A stretch of 37,906 bases of DNA, taken from IMG/VR virus record IMGVR_UViG_3300044691_000157, positions 1 to 37,906 of that record. One strand, given 5' to 3'. Positions 1-5,995 of this stretch are shown piece by piece. Made by a program: the position numbers and the translations under genes. This DNA is from a virus. Position 1 is the stretch's first letter. Every line of letters begins with the position of its first letter. The notes beneath the pieces were generated by a model. It had not been told where the DNA came from, did not search any database, and saw only the letters and a program-made list of their open reading frames with translations.

Positions 1-10
1 TAATGCCTGT

Positions 11-367
11 TTAAGATCGGGGTAGTTCCTCGATCATGTGGCGAACCATCGCCGTTGCCTGATCGGCGTCGAGAAGGTTAGTGCCGACCGGGTTTCGCGC
101 GTATTGGTGCGGCGTGCCCTTGTTGCCATACTTCTCAAAGCTGATGCCACCATCAGGCTTCCAGTTTTCCGGCAGTTTGTAATTCAAAAAGCGGTCAACC
201 ATGTATTTGATTTGTGCGTCGGTCACGGGCTTCTCCATTTTTAACTGCTCAATTTCAGCGTCCTTTTCCGCCACGATGAGCTCCATCTGTTGGCACAGGG
301 CCTTGATCGTGTCTTCCAGTTCACGGATGACCTTGGAATATTTTCCAAATCTTCGCGGCTCAGTCAT
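11..367 (-). CDS. Conserved phage protein, coiled-coil N-terminus (118 aa)
   Basis: I do not recognise a function. Residues 8-45 are rich in Glu, Lys, Leu and Ile in a heptad-like pattern (around EDTIKALCQQMELIVAEKDA), which suggests a helical or coiled-coil segment. The C-terminal half is Asn/Pro/Gly-rich and probably globular. The start ATG overlaps the stop of the preceding gene by 4 nt (ATGA), so translation is probably coupled. It is the last gene visible in the leftward operon, which probably continues past the window edge. No signal peptide or membrane segment is seen. Confidence 0.7.
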   Translation of the reverse strand: MTEPRRFGKYSKVIRELEDTIKALCQQMELIVAEKDAEIEQLKMEKPVTDAQIKYMVDRFLNYKLPENWKPDGGISFEKYGNKGTPHQYARNPVGTNLLDADQATAMVRHMIEELPRS

Positions 368-555
368 GCCTCAGCCCCTCGGTGTTCGGGCAGGCGGGTC
401 GTGGCATTGTGTGCTTGAACGATAAGTTCAGCATTCGCTTTAGTCAGGCATGGATAAACGAGGATTTCCTCGTTGTTTTTGATAGCCTCGGGGTCATTAG
501 TCTCAATGCCATAGACACCCCTCGGGTAATTCGGTAGTTCAACGATGCGCCACAT
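364..555 (-). CDS. Small hypothetical phage protein (63 aa)
   Basis: The frame is open further upstream, but the ATG at 555 (MWRIVELPNYPRG) follows an AAAGGA Shine-Dalgarno-like sequence, and the preceding residues look non-coding, so the short form is chosen. The protein begins with a hydrophobic beta-like stretch and has LTKANAELIVQAHNA near the end, a helix often seen in small phage proteins. No family is recognised. It overlaps the next gene by 4 nt, consistent with one operon. Function unknown. Confidence 0.6.
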   Translation of the reverse strand: MWRIVELPNYPRGVYGIETNDPEAIKNNEEILVYPCLTKANAELIVQAHNATTRLPEHRGAEA

Positions 556-601
556 GGTGGTCCTTTCTGCCGCCGCGCGGCGGTGTTCGGTCACAAGCGG
601 G

Positions 602-802
602 CTAGTTCTTGGTGCCAATTTCGCCAAAGTATTCAGCCGTCTCCCGGATCGCACCATCGGCTACGGCGAGAGTATAGCTTCCACAGCGCGGACACGGCCA
701 AGGATTGCAGGCAAGATGCCCCGCGGGAATAACGACATCGCCGACCGGGAATTTGGCGTGGCACGTAAAGCAGCCCCACTGCTGTTGCAAAATGTCGCTC
801 AC
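602..802 (-). CDS. Small zinc-ribbon protein (66 aa), GTG start
   Basis: The GTG start overlaps the stop of the upstream gene (GTGA) and follows GGAGAGG at suitable distance; the longer in-frame ATG version would overlap the neighbour heavily. The protein has a CFTC pair and a CPRC pair separated by about 25 residues, the spacing of a treble-clef or zinc-ribbon knuckle, so it probably binds one zinc ion. Such proteins are common in phage early operons and may bind nucleic acid or host proteins. Specific role unknown. Confidence 0.6.
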   Translation of the reverse strand: MSDILQQQWGCFTCHAKFPVGDVVIPAGHLACNPWPCPRCGSYTLAVADGAIRETAEYFGEIGTKN

Positions 803-1023
803 TTGCCCTCTCCATTCGTGACAGCTGATGCGGCCTGCTGTTCCTTGGAAGGCGGCCCGTGATCCAGCCAAAGGCTTAGGGCCTCCTTGATGGCCCAAGG
901 CATCATCCTGGTAAGCTCCTCCATCTTCGGGCGGTCTACTTCTGCGATGGCCATGCTAACCCGAAAATCAGCCTCGCCGTTCTTGTCGAAGCCTATCGAG
1001 ACGATCGCTCTAAATTCGCTCAT
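799..1023 (-). CDS. Hypothetical phage protein (74 aa)
   Basis: The frame starts MSEFRAIVSIGFDKNGEADF and continues with a helical middle (RPKMEELTRMMPWAIKEALSLWL) and a polar tail. The ATG follows an AGGGAGGTG-type Shine-Dalgarno about 7 nt upstream. It overlaps the next gene by 4 nt. No catalytic motif or known domain is recognised. The beta-strand start followed by a long helix suggests a small alpha/beta fold. Function unknown. Confidence 0.65.
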   Translation of the reverse strand: MSEFRAIVSIGFDKNGEADFRVSMAIAEVDRPKMEELTRMMPWAIKEALSLWLDHGPPSKEQQAASAVTNGEGK

Positions 1024-1048
1024 GCCGCACCTCCCTGAGTTCTACTGA

Positions 1049-1426
1049 TCACCGGCCGGTATAAAGCGCGGCACCATTGCCGAATCTGACGATGTTCCGG
1101 TCCTTCGCCTCAATAGGATCGAGGATCTGCTTCATCCGCTCATAGAGTTTGTCGTCCTTCCGGCGCCAACGGGCCTCCAGTTCGGGCCAGTGGTCGATCA
1201 GCGCGGCCCATGCAGGGCCTATGGCCTTCATCTCGGCCAAGCGCTCCCGGTATTCGGGAACGGCATCCAGCAGGCCAATACAACGGCCCAGGTCGCCGCC
1301 GTCGTGCGGATAGCAAAAGCTGGTCTTGGGGCGCTCTCCGACCATCACGCCCAGCATGGCCTTAGACGATGACCCGGTTTCTCCGGTCGCCACCCATTTT
1401 GCCGCTCTCATTTCTGCGCTTGCCAT
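1049..1426 (-). CDS. Conserved phage hypothetical protein (125 aa)
   Basis: Two ATGs lie 6 nt apart (1432 and 1426). The second is chosen because AGGAGG directly abuts the first and sits 6 nt from the second. The sequence has a Gly/Asp turn (HDGGDLGRCIGLLD), then a helical region with two Trp-containing stretches (AWAALIDHWPELEARW) and a basic C-terminal half. Similar proteins occur in rhizobial phages, to my recollection without known function. It lies downstream of the integrase gene across a 155-bp gap holding an inverted repeat. Confidence 0.65.
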   Translation of the reverse strand: MASAEMRAAKWVATGETGSSSKAMLGVMVGERPKTSFCYPHDGGDLGRCIGLLDAVPEYRERLAEMKAIGPAWAALIDHWPELEARWRRKDDKLYERMKQILDPIEAKDRNIVRFGNGAALYTGR

Positions 1427-1463
1427 CGTCATCCTCCTGCCGCCCGGAGCGGCTTTTAATGGG

Positions 1464-1566
1464 CTGATGACTGACTTCCCTCAACGATATCAAGGGGATT
1501 TTCTCAATAGCAGGCACCAATATCATGTCTTAAGTTATTGATTTTGCTACTTCGGTCAGTCATCAG
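1464..1566. repeat. 12-bp inverted repeat beside integrase; candidate attP region
   Basis: CTGATGACTGAC at 1464-1475 is perfectly inverted at 1555-1566 (GTCAGTCATCAG), with 79 nt between. The interior is relatively AT-rich, and further CAGT/GTCAG words continue to 1570. The repeat lies in the gap next to the 3' end of the integrase gene, where temperate phages often keep attP with Int arm-binding sites. The attachment role is inference; no att core can be proven from one side. Confidence 0.4.
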
Positions 1567-1580
1567 TCAGTTACGTTCGT

Positions 1581-2873
1581 TCAGTTATCGTTCTTCGGCT
1601 TGTTTCGGTTGTCCATCCGCATCTGCATGCTCTTGGCGTTTGCCTCGGCTTGGCTGCGGTCATAATCCGAAGTTTGCGAGAGGTCGCTGTGGACGGCCGC
1701 GTGTCGGACGAACTCCATTGGCACGCCGGCCTGGATGGCCTCCGAGATCGCCCCGCTGCGCGAATCCATGTTCCACACGTTGTCCGCAATCCCGCAGGAC
1801 CGCGCCACAAGCCGCCATTTGCGGCGGTATTCGTTGCCGGTCCAGGGCAGGCCGTTGGTGTCGCAGATCACGACGGGCCCGGACGCCGGCAGTAGGTGGC
1901 GGTTGACGATTACCCGTTTCGTGATCTCATCCACCATGATCAGCGGTTCCTCGCCGGCCAAGCATTGCAGCTCCTCGATCACCATCGGCGCCAGCTTAAG
2001 GTCAACCTGCGTCATCTTCTGCTTTTTGCTGGTGATGTGTCGCAGGATCAGGTTTTCGTCGATCTCCTGCCAGACAATGCCGCGCAGCCATTTTTGATCG
2101 TTGACGATGACAGCGGAAACGCCGGGCTCCGAAAGCGGCACGAACTCGCCGATCACGTCTTTCTGACGAAGTGTGCCCTCAAACTGGAACGCTTGGCCGA
2201 GCGCGAGGGAATGCCAGCCAAAATGCTCGCGGGCCTTGATCCTGACCTGGGTGGCCTGCTCGGCGGTAAGGCTGACGCCGCGGGCCTTGGTTCCTTGGAA
2301 GCGCATCTTGTGCATGACGCCACATAAACGTTCGCAGTCGGGATCTTCAAGTAGGGTCGCACCATAGCTGAAAAGCGCGCGAAGCTGGCCGATGAATGCC
2401 GAGGCCGTCGCCAGCCGCGTGCCGGCCATGCTCCAGTCTCTATGCCATCCCAGCAGGATGCGTGCTTTGATATCCGGCAATCGTTCGTGGCCGTGCCGAG
2501 CGCTGATCCGGCGAAGCATGCTGTCGCGGTTCACCCGAACATGGTAGCGGTTTTTTTGGTAGGGCGAGTCCGCATCAATGCGATAGCATTGGACTAGCGA
2601 TTGCAGGCTTCCAGTGAACGAGGAGGTGGGAAGTTCGACGCCGCGGCCCCACATCAACATTTCGGCTTGGTATTGCTGGCACTGTGTCGCGATGTGAGCA
2701 AACTCGATCTCGGTAGGCTCTGTGCCTGACCAGAGGGTAACTGACTTCGGCAGATAGCCGTCTGACACAAGGTCCGTTCGCGCCTGCCATGTCGCCGCCC
2801 ATCCCTTTGCTCGAGTTCTCCAAACAAGGCCGGGCGCTTCGTGAGCCATTTTCGGTGGCTGCTTTTCGTCCAT
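1581..2873 (-). CDS. int: Tyrosine recombinase (phage integrase), 430 aa
   Basis: This would catalyse site-specific integration or excision of the phage chromosome. The C-terminal half carries the catalytic landmarks: Arg236 in LRQKDVIG (box I), Lys283/284 in the beta-hairpin, Arg372 in MDSRSGA (box II), His395 in HSDLSQT and the nucleophile Tyr404 in SDYDR. The usual first residue of box II (H in HxxR) is Asp370, an accepted but less common variant. Residues about 85-200 look like a SAM-like core-binding domain. The start at 2873 shares one base with the stop of the upstream small DNA-binding gene (TAATG), so the two are probably co-translated. Family length is normal. The family call is secure; the att site is not known. 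Confidence 0.9.
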   Translation of the reverse strand: MDEKQPPKMAHEAPGLVWRTRAKGWAATWQARTDLVSDGYLPKSVTLWSGTEPTEIEFAHIATQCQQYQAEMLMWGRGVELPTSSFTGSLQSLVQCYRIDADSPYQKNRYHVRVNRDSMLRRISARHGHERLPDIKARILLGWHRDWSMAGTRLATASAFIGQLRALFSYGATLLEDPDCERLCGVMHKMRFQGTKARGVSLTAEQATQVRIKAREHFGWHSLALGQAFQFEGTLRQKDVIGEFVPLSEPGVSAVIVNDQKWLRGIVWQEIDENLILRHITSKKQKMTQVDLKLAPMVIEELQCLAGEEPLIMVDEITKRVIVNRHLLPASGPVVICDTNGLPWTGNEYRRKWRLVARSCGIADNVWNMDSRSGAISEAIQAGVPMEFVRHAAVHSDLSQTSDYDRSQAEANAKSMQMRMDNRNKPKNDN

Positions 2874-3130
2874 TATCGGGTTTCCCTTCGGGTTGCAGAA
2901 GGGTCCATTGTAAGCCCGTTGTGCTTGTCCAGCCATGATTTAACGGCCGGCCAATAGCGCCTTCCCCCGAATAAAGGTTGCTTCCGGGGGAATCCGTACT
3001 TTTTCTCCAGGCCGGGTAACAGGGACCGCATTGTCTTTTCCGGCACGCCAAGGCGCCGGATCAGTTCGGAGTCAAGCAGGTACAGCTTGTCTTTCTCGCG
3101 CTCAAGCGTTTCGGCGGCCGGTGCGGTCAT
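2873..3130 (-). CDS. Small winged-helix/excisionase-like DNA-binding protein (85 aa)
   Basis: The protein has LDSELIRRLGVPEKTMRSLLPGLEKKYGFPRKQPLFGGRRYWPAVKSWLDKHNG. This pattern (recognition helix, a basic turn containing 'GRRYW', a final helix ending in the D-K-H-N-G) is typical of MerR/AlpA-like excisionase folds. Its place directly upstream of int, sharing 1 nt with it, supports a role as recombination directionality factor. That role is inference from position and fold; a transcription factor is the alternative. It also overlaps the upstream gene by 1 nt (TGATG). Confidence 0.6.
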   Translation of the reverse strand: MTAPAAETLEREKDKLYLLDSELIRRLGVPEKTMRSLLPGLEKKYGFPRKQPLFGGRRYWPAVKSWLDKHNGLTMDPSATRRETR

Positions 3131-3351
3131 CAGCCCCGGTCCCTCGGTGTACGATCGGGCGCATGGCCGACTTCTCCCACAGAAGCGCTAGAGTCCCTGA
3201 GTATCTCGATTTTGTCGGTGCAATGGACCATATGCGTCACGCCATCATCAGTGACGACCTTCATCCAGTCGCTCTCAGGTTTCCAGCCGCGGGCTGTTCC
3301 GACCACATCCTCTTTCAACATTTTCACGCGGCGGCCATTGATTGTTGTCAC
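3130..3351 (-). CDS. Hypothetical protein (73 aa)
   Basis: Starts MTTINGRRVKMLKEDVVGTARGWKPESDWMKVVTDDG. Short alternating hydrophobic stretches with Gly and Asp turns suggest a small beta-barrel such as an SH3-like fold, but no family is recognised. It overlaps the methyltransferase stop by 4 nt and the downstream gene by 1 nt, placing it firmly in the operon. The last 20 residues are Ser/Arg/Pro-rich and probably disordered. Function unknown. Confidence 0.55.
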   Translation of the reverse strand: MTTINGRRVKMLKEDVVGTARGWKPESDWMKVVTDDGVTHMVHCTDKIEILRDSSASVGEVGHAPDRTPRDRG

Positions 3352-4049
3352 AGCATTGCCTCTTGCTTGAGGGGCTTGGGAACTTCGATGAAAAGGTCGG
3401 GGGTCTTGACGACCGCCTCTATGCGCCTGCAGGCTATGTCAAAATACTTCGGCTCAATCTCGATACCGATGAATTTTCGGCCCATTTTTAAAGCAGCAAC
3501 GCCCGTGGTGCCACTTCCCATGAAGGGGTCTAAGATAGTCTTCGCGTCGGGGACGAAAGCAATGCACCACGCAAGCAGTGCAATTGGTTTTTCGGTAGGA
3601 TGAAATCGGAGTTCGCCGGTCTGGCTCTCCCTCTGAACGCCCATCCAAAGATGGCGGAATATCTTCGCTGCGCCTGGCTTGCTAAACCAAGCTACTTCGA
3701 AATCAGAGAAATCTCCGCTACCGCCGCCAAGGGTCTTATCCCATAGCAGCCATCTGCCCCGAGGCAGGCGTGCCGCATAGTGGTCGGCGCCCCACAAAAT
3801 AGAAGGCCGGTCGAGAAATAGTGACGGGTCAAATTGTACGTCATCGCCCGCAATTCCAGCCGTTCCGCGGCTAACCGCATGTCCGCTGTTCCGCCCTTCT
3901 TCACGGTTTCCGGCGGCCCCCCGTCTGTGCCTTATGCCGTAGGGGGGATCAGATACGATCGCGTCGAACTGGCCGAGCGTGGGCAGTATTTCCCGGCAAT
4001 CGCCAAGATGCAATTCAACGCCTTCGGCTAATGTTTCTTTGCGCGTCAT
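3348..4049 (-). CDS. DNA methyltransferase, N6-adenine/N4-cytosine type (233 aa)
   Basis: It would transfer a methyl group from S-adenosylmethionine to an exocyclic amino group in DNA. The catalytic motif IV DPPY lies at residues 34-37. The AdoMet-binding motif I, DPFMGSGT, lies near the C-terminus at 174-181, preceded by HPTEKP (150-155), which is typical of the D12/N4-N6 class with motif order IV then I (beta type). The region between (about 45-145) is the likely target-recognition part. A GAGG Shine-Dalgarno precedes the ATG. No restriction enzyme gene is adjacent, so it is an orphan that may protect phage DNA from host nucleases. Target sequence cannot be read from the protein. Confidence 0.9.
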   Translation of the reverse strand: MTRKETLAEGVELHLGDCREILPTLGQFDAIVSDPPYGIRHRRGAAGNREEGRNSGHAVSRGTAGIAGDDVQFDPSLFLDRPSILWGADHYAARLPRGRWLLWDKTLGGGSGDFSDFEVAWFSKPGAAKIFRHLWMGVQRESQTGELRFHPTEKPIALLAWCIAFVPDAKTILDPFMGSGTTGVAALKMGRKFIGIEIEPKYFDIACRRIEAVVKTPDLFIEVPKPLKQEAML

Positions 4050-4055
4050 GGTGCC

Positions 4056-4133
4056 TCAGTCCCTCGCGTCTGCGCAGCCTTCTTTGCTGATCTGACGCTG
4101 GCGCTCCTTAGCGATTTCGTCGATGACGTTCAC
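4056..4133 (-). pseudogene. 25-aa remnant of a phage 'ERQRQIxxEG' protein
   Basis: A GTG start overlaps the stop of the upstream RyR-domain gene as GTGA, and the frame reads VNVIDEIAKERQRQISKEGCADARD before TGA. The segment IDEIAKERQRQISKEG matches the start of a common phage protein family that normally continues with 'W-T-x-x-H-D-D' and about 60 or more further residues. Here the frame turns into CADARD and stops, so it looks like a truncated copy. It may still be translated as a leader for the methyltransferase 7 nt downstream. The family match is from memory. Confidence 0.45.
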
Positions 4134-4336
4134 GCCGCTGTAGCCTCGATGGCCGCGTACACGGCGCGCACTGTCCCGCGATCAAGCTCCTTAGCGGGCT
4201 CCGAAAGCTGATCATAGGGGACCATCAATTCCTCGCCAGTCTCCAGCTTGCGCGTAGTGACGCCTGACTTGATCTTGGAATCCATCCAGGCTTCGTGGAC
4301 TTTGGCGCTAACGACTTCGATATTTGGCAAGTTCAT
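4130..4336 (-). CDS. RyR-domain protein (68 aa)
   Basis: The sequence VHEAWMDSKIKSGVTTRKLETGEELMVPYDQLSEPAKELDRGTVRAVYAAIEA has the hallmarks of the RyR domain first described in ryanodine receptors: an 'H-E-A-W' helix, a 'L-x-P-Y-D-x-L-x-E-x-x-K-E-x-D-R' segment and a closing helix. Stand-alone versions occur in phages and bacteria, where a ligand-sensing role has been proposed; the job in this phage is unknown. The ATG follows GGAGAAGTAAA. It is co-transcribed with methyltransferase genes on both sides. Confidence 0.7.
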   Translation of the reverse strand: MNLPNIEVVSAKVHEAWMDSKIKSGVTTRKLETGEELMVPYDQLSEPAKELDRGTVRAVYAAIEATAA

Positions 4337-4337
4337 T

Positions 4338-4520
4338 TTACTTCTCCGGTTGGTGGTGGGTGGACTGGTGATGTGGGCGCGAGACCGCCGCAGTCTCGAC
4401 GGCCTTGAGAACGGCGCGGATGATCGCCCAGCGCTCGTCCATTGTGAACATTTCGTAAAACATCGAATCTTCCTTGCATGCGGCTTCGTCGCAAACGAAA
4501 ACCAGCGCCTCTTCGGTCAT
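4338..4520 (-). CDS. Hypothetical protein (60 aa)
   Basis: Frame MTEEALVFVCDEAACKEDSMFYEMFTMDERWAIIRAVLKAV, ending in a His/Gln/Pro-rich tail. It is acidic, with two Cys and a C-terminal amphipathic helix. The start overlaps the upstream stop as ATGA and the next gene begins 2 nt downstream of its stop, which supports this frame over the longer antiparallel alternatives here. No domain recognised; function unknown. Confidence 0.5.
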   Translation of the reverse strand: MTEEALVFVCDEAACKEDSMFYEMFTMDERWAIIRAVLKAVETAAVSRPHHQSTHHQPEK

Positions 4521-4732
4521 GACTTCCTCTCGAAAGCAGGATCGTTGATGATGCGATTGAGGGCGGGGTAGCAGCGGCCAAGCTGGCGCAGCGCGCCAAG
4601 CGGCACCTTCACCATTACGGAATCGTCTGCGGTTTCGAACAGGCGCACTACGCTGTCGATCTCCAACCCGTTGAGTGCCAATTCAACGTCGTTGATGGCA
4701 TTGCGCATTTGGAGGTGCTGAGATTTACTCAT
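4517..4732 (-). CDS. Hypothetical protein (71 aa)
   Basis: Begins MSKSQHLQMRNAINDVELALNGLEIDSVVRLFETADDSVMVKVPLGALRQLG. The pattern of helix, strand and helix suggests a compact alpha/beta fold. Both ends overlap neighbours by 4 nt (with the cytosine methyltransferase upstream and the 60-aa gene downstream), which is strong support for real translation. No known family is recognised. Confidence 0.6.
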   Translation of the reverse strand: MSKSQHLQMRNAINDVELALNGLEIDSVVRLFETADDSVMVKVPLGALRQLGRCYPALNRIINDPAFERKS

Positions 4733-5514
4733 GCTCGATCCTGCGAAGAGACAGAAAGTGCGGTCATGGCTGCACCGATGAATTCGGCGGCGACTTGCGG
4801 AACGATGGAGTTTCCGATGGCGCGCAGCTTAGGAATTCTGGCGGGTATCCCATGACCCACAGGGCGTGTTCCGGGGCGGGCGCGCCGTCTGCGACCGTCA
4901 GCCCCCAGTGCATCCTCATCTGACCAGGGAGACTGTCCGGAAGCCTGCCCGCGGCCTTGCGTGCGTGCGATAGGTTCGACGCCTTCGCGCCGTCTGAGGC
5001 TTTCGGCGATGCCCACGGCCACAAACCAGAGCCGCCCGCGCTCCTGTGGCGAGCCGACGCCGCAAGCCGGAAGATTCGCGGCTGCGACGGAATATCCTGA
5101 TGCTTCCAAGTCAGAGCGAACTCCGGCGAACCATCCAGGTCCACCTTCGCGCGCAATCTGCTCTCCAAAGAGGACTGGAGGAACGCGCTCGTCGGTGAGA
5201 CGATGCAGATCAGGCCACAGGTGGCGCTCGTCGGCCTTGCCGCGGGCGTGCTTATTGGCGCCGCTGAATGGTTGGCAAGGGCAGGAGCCGGTCCAGACGG
5301 CGCGATCGTCGGGCCAGCCGGCGAGCCGGAGAGCATAGGACCATCCTCCGATGCCGGCAAAGAAGTGGCATTGGACGTAGCCGCGGAGATCGTCGGCTCG
5401 AACATCGACAATTGAACGTGTGTCAACGTCTCCGCGGGCGAGATGTCCGGCGTCGATAAGGTTGCGGAGCCATTGCGCTGCATAGGGATCGATCTCGTTA
5501 TAATAAGCGGTCAT
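4729..5514 (-). CDS. dcm-like: C5-cytosine DNA methyltransferase (261 aa)
   Basis: It would methylate cytosine at carbon 5 in a specific sequence. Visible motifs: FAGIGG (52-57, AdoMet site, motif I), PCQPFS (79-84, motif IV, nucleophile Cys80), GEQI (117-120, motif VI variant of ENV), QERGRLW (157-163, motif VIII) and RAIGNSIVPQ (231-240, motif X). The stretch between motifs VIII and X is only about 65 residues, so the target-recognition domain is short and the whole protein is at the low end for the family. It overlaps both neighbours by 4 nt. A long second frame (4764-5483) is nested in the same strand. Probably an orphan phage methylase that protects DNA against host restriction. Confidence 0.9.
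   Translation of the reverse strand: MTAYYNEIDPYAAQWLRNLIDAGHLARGDVDTRSIVDVRADDLRGYVQCHFFAGIGGWSYALRLAGWPDDRAVWTGSCPCQPFSGANKHARGKADERHLWPDLHRLTDERVPPVLFGEQIAREGGPGWFAGVRSDLEASGYSVAAANLPACGVGSPQERGRLWFVAVGIAESLRRREGVEPIARTQGRGQASGQSPWSDEDALGADGRRRRARPGTRPVGHGIPARIPKLRAIGNSIVPQVAAEFIGAAMTALSVSSQDRA
4764..5483 (-). CDS. Nested alternative-frame ORF inside the cytosine methylase (239 aa)
   Basis: The +1 frame of the same strand is open for 720 nt inside the methylase gene. Its protein contains SLESRLRAKVDLDGSPEFALTWK about halfway and LWVMGYPPEF near the end. I recall both motifs from many phage-derived database proteins annotated near or as DNA methylases. It may be a genuine overlapping gene. 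It may equally be a recurrent shadow: the methylase motifs constrain this frame, GC-rich frames stay open easily, and the database entries could be repeated mispredictions. No good Shine-Dalgarno is seen for the first ATG. Reported at low confidence. Confidence 0.25.
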   Translation of the reverse strand: MQRNGSATLSTPDISPAETLTHVQLSMFEPTISAATSNATSLPASEDGPMLSGSPAGPTIAPSGPAPALANHSAAPISTPAARPTSATCGLICIVSPTSAFLQSSLESRLRAKVDLDGSPEFALTWKHQDIPSQPRIFRLAASARHRSAGGSGLWPWASPKASDGAKASNLSHARKAAGRLPDSLPGQMRMHWGLTVADGAPAPEHALWVMGYPPEFLSCAPSETPSFRKSPPNSSVQP

Positions 5515-5723
5515 TCGGTAGGGGTGTTTCGGTGAGCCGGAGAAATGGCCGCGGCGCGCTTGTCCGCTTCGGACTTCGCCCGATCGAGGCCGGCTTGACC
5601 TTCATAGCCAATCGTTGCAACGCGTGTGGAATGGGTGACGCCAGATCGGTAGACTTCGAACCATTTACCGGCTCGACAAACCCAGAAGTCGCCGTTCTCG
5701 TACAGGATGTCGCTCGGCTTCAT
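5511..5723 (-). CDS. Hypothetical protein (70 aa)
   Basis: Begins MKPSDILYENGDFWVCRAGKWFEVYRSGVTHSTRVATIGYEG. This is beta-rich with alternating aromatics and Gly turns, followed by a helical charged segment. A small beta-sheet protein is likely, but no family is recognised. Overlaps its neighbours by 4 nt on each side, so it is part of the coupled operon. Function unknown. Confidence 0.6.
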   Translation of the reverse strand: MKPSDILYENGDFWVCRAGKWFEVYRSGVTHSTRVATIGYEGQAGLDRAKSEADKRAAAISPAHRNTPTE

Positions 5724-5995
5724 GCCTCACCCCCGCGAGGAGTGGAGGACACCGAGGATAGGCGATCCCGAATTTGTTGCGCGGCCTGCTGCGCGCCCTC
5801 CATTTTGTTGTAAGCGGCTTCTTGGGCTTGAGACTGCGCTGTATGGGAAGCCGCTCGACGCTCGGCATTTATGGCGACTTGATCGGCAATCTTAGCGCAT
5901 TCTTCGATCGCAGTACGGCGTGCCAAGGCGATGCGGTTTTGGATGTGTTCTTCTTCGAATGGTGTGAAATTACAGGTGTAAAGGCGCGTACTCAT
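5720..5995 (-). CDS. Conserved phage helical protein (91 aa)
   Basis: The start at 5995 (MSTRLYTCNFTPFEEEHIQNRIA) is chosen over an in-frame ATG 72 nt upstream because it overlaps the upstream stop as ATGA. The core ARRTAIEECAKIADQVA, a Gln/Ala-rich linker and a final AAQQIRDRL helix match a common small phage family with the pattern 'A-x-E-x-A-x-x-A-x-x-A' and a closing 'A-x-x-I-R-x-L'. That family has no known function. Likely all-helical. Confidence 0.65.
   Translation of the reverse strand: MSTRLYTCNFTPFEEEHIQNRIALARRTAIEECAKIADQVAINAERRAASHTAQSQAQEAAYNKMEGAQQAAQQIRDRLSSVSSTPRGGEA

Noticed and set aside
4333-4599. 88-codon frame on the minus strand overlapping 4338-4520
   Set aside because: It lacks a ribosome site and breaks the coupled ATGA chain that the 60-aa frame keeps.
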